64,000 bases of DNA from Paenibacillus sp. Soil787 (GCF_001429545.1 NZ_LMSP01000045.1:187731-251730); one strand, 5' to 3'; counted from the first letter of the stretch, positions 16,871 to 25,020 are shown. Notes: a model not told the origin generated them from the letters alone. Numbers and translations are program-made.

Positions 16871-17473
16871 TTGCTTTCGATAATAACAATTGTAGCGGGT
16901 TATTTATTAGGCTCCATAAGCTTTAGTTATTTATTCGGAAAATGGTTCAAAGGCATTGATATCCGTAAGCATGGGAGTGGCAATGCGGGGGCGACAAATA
17001 CGCTTCGTGTTCTGGGCAAGGGGCCTGCCATCTCAGTTCTCATGCTTGATGCCTTGAAGGGAGTTGCTGCCGTGTGGATTGGAACATGGGCAGCTCCTGG
17101 ACCCGATGACATCTGGATACGTGTATTATGTGGACTCGCTGCCATCGTCGGGCATAATTGGCCGGTTTACTTCGGCTTCCGAGGTGGTAAAGGTATCGCA
17201 ACCACAATCGGTGTAATGGCAACACTCTGCTTCATTCCAACGTTAATTGCTGGTTTAACAGCGATCGTCATCATTGCGGTCACCCGATTCGTATCGCTCG
17301 GTTCCCTTATTCTAACTGCACTCTTACCTTTCCTTATTTGGGGGATGGACCGACCTTTGCCTATTTTGTGGATTAGTATCTTGCTGTGTGCGTTTGCCTT
17401 TATGCGTCATCGTACGAATATCGTGAAGCTCATTCAAGGCAAAGAGAACAAGCTAGGTCAGAAAAGGGCGTAG
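16871..17473 (+). CDS. plsY: Glycerol-3-phosphate acyltransferase PlsY
   Basis: This 200-aa protein, with about five membrane segments, transfers acyl groups from acyl phosphate to glycerol-3-phosphate, the first step of phospholipid synthesis. Signature motifs are GSISFSYLFGK, KHGSGNAGATNTLR, ALKGVAAVW, GHNWPVYFGFRGGKG and MRHRTNIVKL. Start TTG 16871 follows AGGAGATG. It precedes gpsA, which makes its substrate, separated by a repeat-rich 150 bp. Confidence 0.95.
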   Translation: MLSIITIVAGYLLGSISFSYLFGKWFKGIDIRKHGSGNAGATNTLRVLGKGPAISVLMLDALKGVAAVWIGTWAAPGPDDIWIRVLCGLAAIVGHNWPVYFGFRGGKGIATTIGVMATLCFIPTLIAGLTAIVIIAVTRFVSLGSLILTALLPFLIWGMDRPLPILWISILLCAFAFMRHRTNIVKLIQGKENKLGQKRA

Positions 17474-17483
17474 CTATGCTAAA

Positions 17484-17608
17484 GCAAAACTAAGTAATGC
17501 TTACGAAGCCAGTTTTCTTACGAAAACTTAGTTAATGCTTACGAAGCCAGTTTTCTTACGAAAACTTAGTTAATGCTTACGATGCCAGTTTTGCTAAAGC
17601 AAAACTTT
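17484..17608 (+). repeat. 38-bp tandem repeat with hairpins before gpsA
   Basis: Two identical 38-bp units (17496-17533 and 17534-17571) are followed by a diverged third from 17572. Each unit contains GTTTTC-TTAC-GAAAAC, a perfect 6-bp hairpin. The third ends in GTTTTGC-TAAA-GCAAAAC (about 17588-17605), 4-5 nt before the gpsA AGGAGG. A related AAGCAAAAC lies at 17483. Regular spacing shows recent tandem duplication. Confidence 0.85.
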
Positions 17609-17622
17609 TAGGAGGGGTAACC

Positions 17623-18666
17623 TTGTCAAACAAAGTATCGGTCCTAGTAGCTGGAAGTTGGGGGACGGCACTTGCCTCGGTACTGGCGGATAATGGGAAA
17701 CAAGTGCTTTTATGGTCTCGGAATGAGGACCAGGTTGTAGAAATCAATGAGAAGCACCGTAATAGCCGATTTCTCCAAGATGTGGAGCTATCTCCATTAA
17801 TCGTTGCAACAAACTCGCTGCAAGAAGCGGTAGAGGAGGCGGATGCGATCATTATGGTCGTACCTTCATCCGGCATGCGCGAAGTAGCGTCAAGAATGCG
17901 CCCTTTTTTGAAAAAGGATGCATTAATCATTCATGCGACCAAAGGCTTTGAAATAGGGACGCTAAAGCGAATGACCGAAGTTCTTGCCGATGAGCTTCCT
18001 GACGTGGATTCCAAGCGGCTTGTCGTCCTTTCCGGTCCAAGTCATGCCGAGGAAGTTATTCGCAAATACCCGACCACTGTCGTTGTCGCGGCCCAAGACT
18101 TGGGAGCGGCTGAAGCTGCACAGGATTTGCTGATTAACTCTTACTTTCGAGTATATACGAATCCGGATGTTACAGGCGTAGAGGTCGGGGGAGCGCTAAA
18201 GAACATTATTGGTCTAGGCGCTGGTTTGACAGATGGTCTAGGCTTTGGTGATAACGCAAAGGCTGCTCTTGTAACGAGAGGACTGGCAGAGATTGCTCGC
18301 TTGGGTACCGCAATGGGAGCCAATCCGCTTACATTTGCCGGCTTAGCAGGGATTGGCGATCTGATCGCGACTTGTACGAGTGGGCATAGCAGGAATTGGC
18401 GTGCCGGCAATGAGTTAGCGAAGGGCATCCCCTTGGACGACGTGCTCAGAGAGATGGGAATGGTCGTAGAAGGCGTGAAAACAACGAAAGCTGCTTATGA
18501 GTTGTGCCGCAGATTTGACGTCACCATGCCGATTACGGCTGAGCTATACAATGTTCTCTTCGAAGGGAAATCGCCTCAGTTAGCAGCGCAAGATTTGATG
18601 GGACGCGTTAGAACCCATGAGATTGAAGAGGTAGCCAGCGGCTCAGCAACAAATGTGTTGAAGTAG
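17623..18666 (+). CDS. gpsA: Glycerol-3-phosphate dehydrogenase [NAD(P)+]
   Basis: This 347-aa enzyme makes sn-glycerol-3-phosphate from dihydroxyacetone phosphate for phospholipid synthesis. It has KGFEIGTLKRM, SGPSHAEEV, GVEVGGALKNIIGLGAG, GFGDNAKAALVTRGL and MGMVVEGVKTTKAAYEL. Start TTG 17623 follows AGGAGGGG. One oddity: the nucleotide-binding motif normally read as GAGSWG is VAGSWG here (residues 9-14), so the first Gly is Val. Everything else looks intact, so the enzyme is presumably active. Confidence 0.96.
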   Translation: MSNKVSVLVAGSWGTALASVLADNGKQVLLWSRNEDQVVEINEKHRNSRFLQDVELSPLIVATNSLQEAVEEADAIIMVVPSSGMREVASRMRPFLKKDALIIHATKGFEIGTLKRMTEVLADELPDVDSKRLVVLSGPSHAEEVIRKYPTTVVVAAQDLGAAEAAQDLLINSYFRVYTNPDVTGVEVGGALKNIIGLGAGLTDGLGFGDNAKAALVTRGLAEIARLGTAMGANPLTFAGLAGIGDLIATCTSGHSRNWRAGNELAKGIPLDDVLREMGMVVEGVKTTKAAYELCRRFDVTMPITAELYNVLFEGKSPQLAAQDLMGRVRTHEIEEVASGSATNVLK

Positions 18667-18743
18667 CCTACACCACATCCTATCCGCATTCATACTATAC
18701 CTTAGAAGATCCAGTCATCCATAGGTATAGGGAGGCGGCACAT

Positions 18744-19025
18744 TTGTCGAATAAGGATATCTCGAAAGACGTATTAAATGTGGTGAAAAAGAAAACGGGT
18801 AAATCCGTTACATCAAAAGATATTGAGAAACTAGCCAGCGGTGTGAACCAATCTACCCTGCAAAGTGAAACTCAACTTCGCCAACTCATCAAACAAGTTT
18901 CTGGTTTAGTGAACGTGAAGGTATCTGAAGAGACCATCAATGATATCATTCAGGCGGTCAAAAGCAGTAAACTGGATACTAACAATATGCAGCAATTAAT
19001 GAACATGATGATGGGTAAGAAATAA
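18744..19025 (+). CDS. spoVIF: Stage VI sporulation protein F-like (SpoVIF)
   Basis: This 93-aa lysine-rich protein has the layout of SpoVIF: SKDVLNVVKKKTGKSVTSKD at the N-terminus, a central helix, and NNMQQLMNMMMGKK at the end. In B. subtilis SpoVIF acts in coat assembly under sigma K/GerE. It starts at TTG 18744 with AGGGAGG upstream. It lies between gpsA and a DUF2768 gene. The similarity is modest over a short protein, so the call is moderate. Confidence 0.7.
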   Translation: MSNKDISKDVLNVVKKKTGKSVTSKDIEKLASGVNQSTLQSETQLRQLIKQVSGLVNVKVSEETINDIIQAVKSSKLDTNNMQQLMNMMMGKK

Positions 19026-19066
19026 AAAGCATGAAGGGGAGATCGTTCCCCTTTATGCTTTTTTTC
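19024..19066 (+). terminator. Intrinsic terminator
   Basis: A strong stem pairs 19026-19040 with 19047-19061 (core AAGGGGA/TCCCCTT plus AAAGCAT/ATGCTTT), with a T run. Confidence 0.85.
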
Positions 19067-19128
19067 TCATCCTATGCTATACTTACTGGTGATCAATTTG
19101 AATGTTTCATACATAAGGAGTTAAGATT

Positions 19129-19308
19129 ATGTCAAGTTTAGACAAAATGTGGGCATCATTCGTGGCGATCGGACTCATGGTTGTCGCGTCATTATTAATT
19201 TCTTACGCAAGAACTCGAACCACAGGAGCTCTTCGTGTTGTGTTATCCGTCATCGCTTTTTTCCTGTTTATTCCGATTTTACTTTACATGCTGCTATCTT
19301 TGTTTTAG
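19129..19308 (+). CDS. yphE: DUF2768 family membrane protein (YphE type)
   Basis: This 59-aa protein has two hydrophobic segments (about 8-25 and 38-58) joined by the basic loop YARTRTTGALR. This matches the small DUF2768/YphE proteins of spore formers, and B. subtilis yphE lies at the same place between gpsA and spoIVA. ATAAGGAG precedes ATG 19129. The function is unknown. Confidence 0.75.
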   Translation: MSSLDKMWASFVAIGLMVVASLLISYARTRTTGALRVVLSVIAFFLFIPILLYMLLSLF

Positions 19309-19329
19309 CAATCTGGAGGCGAGATATCG

Positions 19330-19623
19330 ATGTTAGAATTGAAAACGCGCAAAACGCAGAAAACGATAGAGTCGGTTACCGGATTAACGATTCTCGACCA
19401 CGCGCTCAAAGAAGATTTGGATTGGGGATTTTCGTGTACACGGGGTACTTGTGCCAGATGCAGGTGTTATGTGGCTTCAGGCCGAGAACTGCTGTCATTG
19501 CCTTCAGATGAAGAAGAGAGCCGTTTGGAGCCAGAGGAGATCGAGCAGGGATACCGGTTAGCTTGCCAGTGCGTAGTGAAGCAATCCGGTGACATTTCCG
19601 TTACGCATAAACCTTATTTCTAA
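19330..19623 (+). CDS. Plant-type 2Fe-2S ferredoxin
   Basis: This 97-aa cytosolic electron carrier has the cluster motif C-TRGT-C-AR-C (Cx4Cx2C, about residues 38-46) and the fourth Cys in RLACQC. The N-terminus TKKTIESVTGLTILDHAL-like region matches the beta-grasp ferredoxin fold. The partner enzyme is unknown. It is the first of three closely spaced genes with a second, different ferredoxin. Confidence 0.88.
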   Translation: MLELKTRKTQKTIESVTGLTILDHALKEDLDWGFSCTRGTCARCRCYVASGRELLSLPSDEEESRLEPEEIEQGYRLACQCVVKQSGDISVTHKPYF

Positions 19624-19650
19624 AATATCTGCCTGAAAGGTGTGGGCATC

Positions 19651-20238
19651 TTGGTCCTGCTGGAGCCGTTACTACCAACGATTACAACCATCCATACACA
19701 ATTATTGCAAGTTCCAGACGTACGATGGCTCATCGGTGGAAGCTGCGGACTGCTTTTACAAAATGTAGAAATTGGAAGAAGTCCAAGAGATTTGGACATG
19801 TATGTAGATGACAACGATGTAAATGCTGTACATAATTCCTTATTAGATTATTCGGTGGATGCACCGATTTATAGTGAAACCCCCATCTATGCTTCAATCC
19901 TAAGTCATTATCTTATCGGTGGGAATGCTGTGGAAGTAGTTGGTGATTTCAGAGTTAATGCCCTGCATTCTTCTTACCAGGTGGAAGCTTCGTATCTTTG
20001 GGAAAATCATAGCCATTCTGTCACGATTGACGAACAGGAAGTTAAATTGATGCCGTTAGCTCATGAACTCCTCTTTAATTTACTTCGTAATCGTCCTGAT
20101 CGCTACGAGGCTATTGCGAAAACCATGAAAGCTTATCCAGAGCTGCATATGCAGGCGCTAAGCGATTTAATGCAAAGAAACAGCTGGGGAAGCGAGTTTG
20201 AGCGGAAACTTGAGCGGTTGATAGATTCAAACAAATAG
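19651..20238 (+). CDS. Nucleotidyltransferase-like protein
   Basis: This protein of about 195 aa has WLIGGSCGLLLQN followed by SPRDLDMYVD (GGS ... DxD near residues 29-51), the pattern of the nucleotidyltransferase fold seen in minimal NTases and aminoglycoside-type NTases. The C-terminal half is helical (LMPLAHELLFNLLRNR). The activity and substrate are unknown. The start is ambiguous: TTG 19651 with AAAGGTG upstream is preferred over GTG 19642, which overlaps that site. It sits between two ferredoxin genes. Confidence 0.6.
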   Translation: MVLLEPLLPTITTIHTQLLQVPDVRWLIGGSCGLLLQNVEIGRSPRDLDMYVDDNDVNAVHNSLLDYSVDAPIYSETPIYASILSHYLIGGNAVEVVGDFRVNALHSSYQVEASYLWENHSHSVTIDEQEVKLMPLAHELLFNLLRNRPDRYEAIAKTMKAYPELHMQALSDLMQRNSWGSEFERKLERLIDSNK

Positions 20239-20269
20239 CAGGAAGATAGCCTATCAGAAGGTGGACACG

Positions 20270-20617
20270 ATGAGTGCATCAGAAGTACATTTTTGGCCCG
20301 ATGACAAAAAAATAAGCGTTCGACCGGGAATGACCTTGCTGGATGCAGGGCGCAAAGCTAAAGTTCACATACGTACCCGTTGTGATGGCAAGGCGGCTTG
20401 CCTTATGTGTAAGGTCAAGGTTAGTGATCCTAACGGCCTTGCACCTATGAATGTGAATGAGCGGCTAAAGCTAGGCACTCAGGCTGATGAGGGCTTTCGG
20501 CTTGCTTGTCAAGCCCGTGTAATTGGCTCTGTACAGGTAACGGTGCCAGAAGATCCTCTTAAGGCAGCCATACGTGCTCAACTAGCGAGGCAGGCTGAAG
20601 AAGACGATTTATTTTAG
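20270..20617 (+). CDS. 2Fe-2S ferredoxin, Cx5Cx2C type
   Basis: This 115-aa protein has the cluster motif C-DGKAA-C-LM-C and a fourth Cys in RLACQA. The five-residue gap is like adrenodoxin/ISC ferredoxins and differs from the Cx4Cx2C of the ferredoxin 640 bp upstream, so the two are not recent duplicates. The C-terminus (ARQAEEDDLF) is acidic. ATG 20270 has AAGGTGG 5 nt upstream; the GTG at 20261 overlaps it. The electron partner is unknown. Confidence 0.85.
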   Translation: MSASEVHFWPDDKKISVRPGMTLLDAGRKAKVHIRTRCDGKAACLMCKVKVSDPNGLAPMNVNERLKLGTQADEGFRLACQARVIGSVQVTVPEDPLKAAIRAQLARQAEEDDLF

Positions 20618-20640
20618 AAAAAAGGTAGGATGATTATGTC

Positions 20641-21390
20641 GTGAAAATAGCTCGAAACCTTTTACACGGTAGATGGTTAGTTATCACTCTTTGTTTAGTT
20701 CTGCTTCTCAGTGGTTGTGCTTATCCTAAGGAAATGCGTAAAGAGAATCAAATGAATCCGGCTGAGTTTATTACGGTTGTTCAGCAGGCTATTGATCTCT
20801 ACCACGAGAAGAGCGGCGTTCTTCCGATTAAGAATAGTGAGATGACAACACCTCTTTATGAGAAATATGTGATCGATTTTGGCAAATTGAAAAAAACGAA
20901 CTTGTTGAGTACGGTTCCGGCAAATGCGTTCGAAAGCGGCGGCATATTTATCTACGTGCTGGTCGATGTGGAAACAAAGCCATTGGTTAAGTTGATGGAT
21001 ATATCTGCTTATCAAAGTGTGGAAGACGTTCAGAAGAAAATCAATGACTATAAAGTGAAGCATGATGGTAACCTGCCCCCGGGCATTGCTATTAATGAAG
21101 CTTTTGACTATGTTGATTTTGATAAGCTTGGCATGAAATCTCCCGAGATCAAGTCCGTTTACAATCGCCAAAATTTCATATCTTATTTGGTGAACAAGCA
21201 AACAGGTGATGTAGCGATTGATTATGCAATGGACATTATGCAGCTGATCCAAAGCAATTCGTTAGGAAGCTCTTTGAAGTCTGATCAGGATTTGCGAGAG
21301 ATTCTCGTGAATAAATCGTATTTCGTGCCTATACGCAGCTACCCGTATTTATGGCAAAATAATCAGCCTATGCCACAGAATAGACAATAG
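20641..21390 (+). CDS. yphF: YphF-like lipoprotein
   Basis: This 249-aa protein has an N-terminal signal with lipobox LLSGC (about residues 22-26) and an extracytoplasmic domain rich in K, D and Y. Its size and position just before spoIVA match B. subtilis yphF. The function is unknown. It starts at GTG 20641; a nearby ATG (20636) reads into an immediate stop. A terminator follows. Confidence 0.75.
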   Translation: MKIARNLLHGRWLVITLCLVLLLSGCAYPKEMRKENQMNPAEFITVVQQAIDLYHEKSGVLPIKNSEMTTPLYEKYVIDFGKLKKTNLLSTVPANAFESGGIFIYVLVDVETKPLVKLMDISAYQSVEDVQKKINDYKVKHDGNLPPGIAINEAFDYVDFDKLGMKSPEIKSVYNRQNFISYLVNKQTGDVAIDYAMDIMQLIQSNSLGSSLKSDQDLREILVNKSYFVPIRSYPYLWQNNQPMPQNRQ

Positions 21391-21396
21391 ACGCTA

Positions 21397-21427
21397 CCTC
21401 TTACAGAAATCTGTAAGAGGTTTTTTT
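21397..21427 (+). terminator. Intrinsic terminator
   Basis: CCTCTTACAG and CTGTAAGAGG form a perfect 10-bp stem with a 4-nt loop, then seven Ts. The rest of the 300-bp gap to spoIVA holds the promoter below and no gene. Confidence 0.9.
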
Positions 21428-21579
21428 ATATTTTCAGAATAACCTCTACAAGTCAATCATATATTTTTTCAATGTGTGAGACTTTGATCTAGTATCAAGG
21501 TCCCCTAAATATGGTTCTATAAGGAAAGCCGTATGTGCTTCATAAAATATGAGCGGCAAAAAAAGATTATACGCATCTA

Positions 21580-21607
21580 TCATATTTCTATCGAAAGTAC
21601 ATATATT
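21580..21607 (+). promoter_or_regulatory. Candidate sigma-E promoter of spoIVA
   Basis: TCATATT (21580-21586), a 13-nt spacer and CATATATT (21600-21607) fit the sigma-E pattern (ATATT, 13-14 nt, CATACAnT). It lies about 85 nt upstream of spoIVA, which is sigma-E dependent in B. subtilis. Confidence 0.5.
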
Positions 21608-21691
21608 TCTTACTAGTCCAAATGAATGTACGAGTAGTCAATTGTTACCGTCACAAAGTCAGTTGACGACCAAACTGTAGGAGGGATTCTC

Positions 21692-23170
21692 TTGGAGAAA
21701 GTGGATATCTTTAAGGACATTGCAGAACGAACGGGAGGGGACATTTACCTGGGGGTTGTCGGAGCGGTCCGGACAGGAAAATCAACCTTTATAAAGCGTT
21801 TTGTGGAATCTGTAGTGCTTCCTAACATTCAAAGTGAAGCGGATAGGATCCGGGCTACCGATGAACTCCCGCAGAGCGCTGCTGGCCGCACGATTATGAC
21901 AACGGAGCCGAAATTCGTACCGAATACGGCGGTCCAGATTTCGGTGGCCGAAGGGTTGAATGTGAATGTTCGCCTTGTTGATTGTGTTGGTTACGCAGTC
22001 GATGGCGCCAAAGGCTATGAAGACGAGAACGGACCGCGGATGATTAATACACCTTGGTTCGATGAACCGATTCCATTCCAGGAAGCAGCTGAAATCGGAA
22101 CACGCAAGGTCATTCAGGAGCATTCGACACTCGGTGTTGTTGTTACTACCGATGGTACGATTTCTGATATTCCGAGGTCTTCGTACGTGTTGGCAGAAGA
22201 AAGAGTCATTAATGAGCTGAAAGAAGTTGGCAAACCATTCATTGTCATCATTAACTCACAGAAACCGAATAGTGAGCCTGCGCTCGAGCTGCGCAGCGAG
22301 CTGCAAAGCCGCTATGACGTCCCTGTTGTGACAATGAGTGTTGCAAGCGCAGGCGAAGAGGAAATGGTCTCTGTGCTGCGCGAAGTGCTTTACGAGTTCC
22401 CTGTTCATGAAGTGAACGTGAACTTACCAAGCTGGGTGATGGTTCTGGACGAGAATCATTGGCTGCGGACCCAATTCGAAGCTTCCGTACGTGATACGGT
22501 TCAAGATATTAGACGTCTGCGCGACGTTGATCGTGTCGTCAGTCAATTCGGCGATTATGAGTTCATTGATAAAGCCGCTTTGGCCGGACTTAATATGGGG
22601 CAGGGTGTAGCGGAGATTGACTTATTTGCGCCTGATGAGCTATACGACCGCATACTGGTCGAAGTTGTCGGGGTAGAAATTCGCGGCAAGGATCATCTGC
22701 TTCAGCTAATGCAGGATTTCACGCATGCGAAACGAGAATATGATCAATTCGCCGAAGCTCTTGAAATGGTGAAAACAACAGGCTACGGCATAGCGCCTCC
22801 AACGCTCGCTGAGATGGCTTTGGATGAGCCGGAGTTAATCCGTCAAGGATCAAGGTTCGGTGTCCGTTTACGGGCTACAGCGCCGTCTATTCATATGATT
22901 CGTGTGGATGTAGAGTCGGAGTTCTCGCCAATTATCGGTACAGAGAAGCAAAGTGAGGAACTTGTCCGCTATCTCATGCAGGATTTCGAAGATAATCCGC
23001 TTAAAATTTGGGAGTCCGATATATTCGGAAGATCGCTTCATTCGATTGTTCGTGAGGGGATTCAAGGGAAACTTGCCCAGATGCCGGACAATGCTCGTTA
23101 TAAACTGCAAGAGACACTTGGCCGAATTATTAACGAAGGATCTGGCGGTTTAATTGCTATAATTTTATGA
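21692..23170 (+). CDS. spoIVA: Stage IV sporulation protein A (spore coat basement ATPase)
   Basis: This 492-aa cytoskeletal ATPase polymerises on the forespore surface as the base of the coat. The Walker A motif GAVRTGKST is at residues 24-32 with Lys30. TTEPKFVPN, VDCVGYAVDGAKGY and NPYxSxx-like later regions match SpoIVA along its length, and the C-terminus ends LIAIIL, which in B. subtilis mediates membrane targeting with SpoVM. Start TTG 21692 follows GTAGGAGGG. It is monocistronic with its own terminator. Confidence 0.97.
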   Translation: MEKVDIFKDIAERTGGDIYLGVVGAVRTGKSTFIKRFVESVVLPNIQSEADRIRATDELPQSAAGRTIMTTEPKFVPNTAVQISVAEGLNVNVRLVDCVGYAVDGAKGYEDENGPRMINTPWFDEPIPFQEAAEIGTRKVIQEHSTLGVVVTTDGTISDIPRSSYVLAEERVINELKEVGKPFIVIINSQKPNSEPALELRSELQSRYDVPVVTMSVASAGEEEMVSVLREVLYEFPVHEVNVNLPSWVMVLDENHWLRTQFEASVRDTVQDIRRLRDVDRVVSQFGDYEFIDKAALAGLNMGQGVAEIDLFAPDELYDRILVEVVGVEIRGKDHLLQLMQDFTHAKREYDQFAEALEMVKTTGYGIAPPTLAEMALDEPELIRQGSRFGVRLRATAPSIHMIRVDVESEFSPIIGTEKQSEELVRYLMQDFEDNPLKIWESDIFGRSLHSIVREGIQGKLAQMPDNARYKLQETLGRIINEGSGGLIAIIL

Positions 23171-23177
23171 AAATGCA

Positions 23178-23210
23178 GACAAAAAAACACTCAAAAGAGT
23201 GTTTTTTGTC
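23178..23210 (+). terminator. Intrinsic terminator
   Basis: GACAAAAAAACACTC pairs with GAGTGTTTTTTGTC around a 4-nt loop; the T run is within the stem end. Confidence 0.85.
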
Positions 23211-23251
23211 GTTAAATAGCATAATTACCCACATAAATTGGAAAACGATAC

Positions 23252-23280
23252 TTGAAATTGCTGTCGGAGTGTATTACTAT
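23252..23280 (+). promoter_or_regulatory. Sigma-A promoter of hup
   Basis: TTGAAA (23252-23257), a 17-nt spacer and TACTAT (23275-23280) lie 137 nt before the HU start. Confidence 0.65.
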
Positions 23281-23417
23281 AAATTTATTCGTCTGCTTTC
23301 GAAGTTCATTTTTACTAAGAAAATCAACGATTTTTCATTGGATAATGTATATTTTCTGAAGAAACGGTGAAAACAGGAAGTAACGGAAGTGAGAAATCTT
23401 GGGGGGAGGTGAATGGC

Positions 23418-23690
23418 ATGAATAAATCTGAATTGATTAACAAGGTTGCTGAAACCTCTGAGCTTTCCAAGAAAGATGCAACTAAAGCAGTTGATGCTGT
23501 TTTTGATGCAATTTCCGAAGCGCTGCAAGGCGGGGATAAAGTACAACTAGTTGGATTCGGTAACTTTGAAGTTCGTGAACGTTCTGCTCGTAAAGGACGC
23601 AATCCACAGACTGGTGATGAAATCGAAATTCCAGCAAGCAAAATTCCAGCTTTCAAACCTGGTAAAGCACTTAAGGATGGCATTCAATAA
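23418..23690 (+). CDS. hup: DNA-binding protein HU
   Basis: This 90-aa nucleoid protein binds and bends DNA as a dimer. It has MNKSELINKVAETSELSKKD, the core GGDKVQLVGFGNFEVRERSAR, and the DNA-contacting arm RKGRNPQTGDEIEIPASKIP, all at full family length. ATG 23418 has GGGGGGAGGTG upstream; the longer frame from 23367 contains the ribosome site. In B. subtilis hbs also follows spoIVA. The terminator downstream shows it is monocistronic. Confidence 0.97.
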   Translation: MNKSELINKVAETSELSKKDATKAVDAVFDAISEALQGGDKVQLVGFGNFEVRERSARKGRNPQTGDEIEIPASKIPAFKPGKALKDGIQ

Positions 23691-23726
23691 TCGCGTTTTA
23701 CATACTATTGAACGTTATATAACAAC

Positions 23727-23765
23727 AAAGCCGTGACCGCTTAACAGCTGTCGCGGCTTTATTTA
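23727..23765 (+). terminator. Intrinsic terminator
   Basis: AAAGCCGTGAC (23727-23737) pairs with GTCGCGGCTTT (23750-23760), followed by a T-rich tail. Confidence 0.8.
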
Positions 23766-23783
23766 TTGGTATTGGAAAATGCC

Positions 23784-23812
23784 TTTACAATTCCAAAATC
23801 TCCTACTATAAT
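23784..23812 (+). promoter_or_regulatory. Sigma-A promoter of tRNA-Pro
   Basis: TTTACA (23784-23789), a 17-nt spacer and TATAAT (23807-23812) lie 34 nt before the tRNA. Confidence 0.7.
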
Positions 23813-23845
23813 TACAAAAGTGAATAAGTAAACCTGAGCTATAAA

Positions 23846-23919
23846 CGGGGTATGGCGCAGCCTGGTAGCGCGCACCCTTGGGGTGGGTGAGGTCGCACGT
23901 TCGAATCGTGTTACTCCGA
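23846..23919 (+). tRNA. tRNA-Pro (anticodon GGG)
   Basis: Folding by eye gives a complete cloverleaf. The acceptor stem is CGGGGTA/TACTCCG (one G-U), the D stem is GCGC/GCGC, the anticodon stem is CACCC/GGGTG with loop TTGGGGT (anticodon GGG, reading CCC and CCU), and the T stem is GCACG/CGTGT with loop TTCGAAT. The discriminator is A and no CCA is encoded, so the CCA-adding enzyme (cca at 60 kb) must finish it. It has its own promoter and terminator. Confidence 0.92.
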
Positions 23920-23923
23920 TTAT

Positions 23924-23955
23924 GAAAAAGACATCGAAAGTCCGATGTCTTTTTC
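23924..23955 (+). terminator. Intrinsic terminator of tRNA-Pro
   Basis: GAAAAAGACATCG and CGATGTCTTTTTC form a perfect 13-bp stem. Confidence 0.85.
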
Positions 23956-24015
23956 TCATGAAGAGACTTGTTCCAAAACAGATAGTACTTCTTAGAAGAT
24001 GTAGGGGGAACGGTC

Positions 24016-24942
24016 TTGAATAAGTTGAAACTGAACGCGCTCGTGAATTCGCAAGACTGGACGATGTTTGGCATTATCGCTTCTATTTACTTGGTTTGGC
24101 GCATCGGTACGGTTGGGAATTGGAGTAAGGAATGTTGGATCCTGCTGTTAATTTGTTTGCTAGGTATCCGCAAAGACCAAGTTGACGTGGATTGGAAACG
24201 ATTCTTCCTTTTTGGTATTCCTTTACTAGGTGTATTTTATTACTTCTATGGGACTGGAAATGGTTTCTGGTGGAGAATCGCCAATTGGATGTTTGAGAAT
24301 AACCGCCATCCATGGCATTGGGATGCGTATATGAACGCAATTCCGTTGAATACGGGCGGATGGGCGAGATGGATTGCATCCCCTTTTCTAGATAAAGCTA
24401 TGGTTTGGATTTATAACTACGGCTTTGTCTTATCTTTGTGGATCTGCATTGTGCGGAGCTTCTGGACACGCAGTATTAAAAAAATGCTTTCTTATGCTTT
24501 ATCCGGCCACATGCTGCAATTCCCGCTGATTTTGCCCTTTTACAATGTAATTTTGTTGCATGAAGTCTGGTATGTGAATAAGCAGCCTGATTTACTACAC
24601 CGCGTTTTTACAGATGAAAACTCTTTACTTGTCGCTACGATGAACTGTTTCCCTAGTATGCATACATCCATCTCTTTTGCGATGCTTCTTCTCGCCCTGC
24701 GAGAAAAGGACCGTATATTCAAAACGATGATGGTCACATACTGCGCGGCAATCATTTTCTCAACTTTGTACTTACAAATTCATTGGCTGATCGATGTATT
24801 CGCGGGTATGTTATTTGCATATGGCACGGTCAAGCTATCTGATTTACTCATTCGGATAGGATCCAAGAACATGCTGCCAACGACATTTAAGAAATTTTAC
24901 CAAAAGGGAACGAAAGCTGCCTCCAATGAGATAACTGTTTAA
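24016..24942 (+). CDS. PAP2-superfamily membrane protein (Aur1-like phosphatase/transferase)
   Basis: This 308-aa protein has about six membrane segments and the PAP2 motifs CFPSMHTSISFAML (near residue 215) and HWLIDVFAGMLFAYG, which hold the catalytic histidines. Family members hydrolyse or transfer lipid phosphates; the arrangement resembles the inositolphosphotransferase (Aur1/Ipt1) group. The substrate is unknown. Start TTG 24016 follows GTAGGGGGAAC. It is separated from mtrB by 78 bp. Confidence 0.8.
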   Translation: MNKLKLNALVNSQDWTMFGIIASIYLVWRIGTVGNWSKECWILLLICLLGIRKDQVDVDWKRFFLFGIPLLGVFYYFYGTGNGFWWRIANWMFENNRHPWHWDAYMNAIPLNTGGWARWIASPFLDKAMVWIYNYGFVLSLWICIVRSFWTRSIKKMLSYALSGHMLQFPLILPFYNVILLHEVWYVNKQPDLLHRVFTDENSLLVATMNCFPSMHTSISFAMLLLALREKDRIFKTMMVTYCAAIIFSTLYLQIHWLIDVFAGMLFAYGTVKLSDLLIRIGSKNMLPTTFKKFYQKGTKAASNEITV

Positions 24943-25020
24943 GGTTGGTTGACTTCCCGATGCTTTTTTTGGCATCATGAAGGTTAGGATTGTAGTTTAG
25001 GGCAGGAACGGAGGATGAAA

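Noticed and set aside
17496..17580. CRISPR-like array
   Set aside because: The 38-bp units are directly adjacent with no spacers and are built from hairpins; no cas genes.
23167..23370. 67-aa frame after spoIVA
   Set aside because: It starts at the spoIVA stop and runs through its terminator and the hup promoter.
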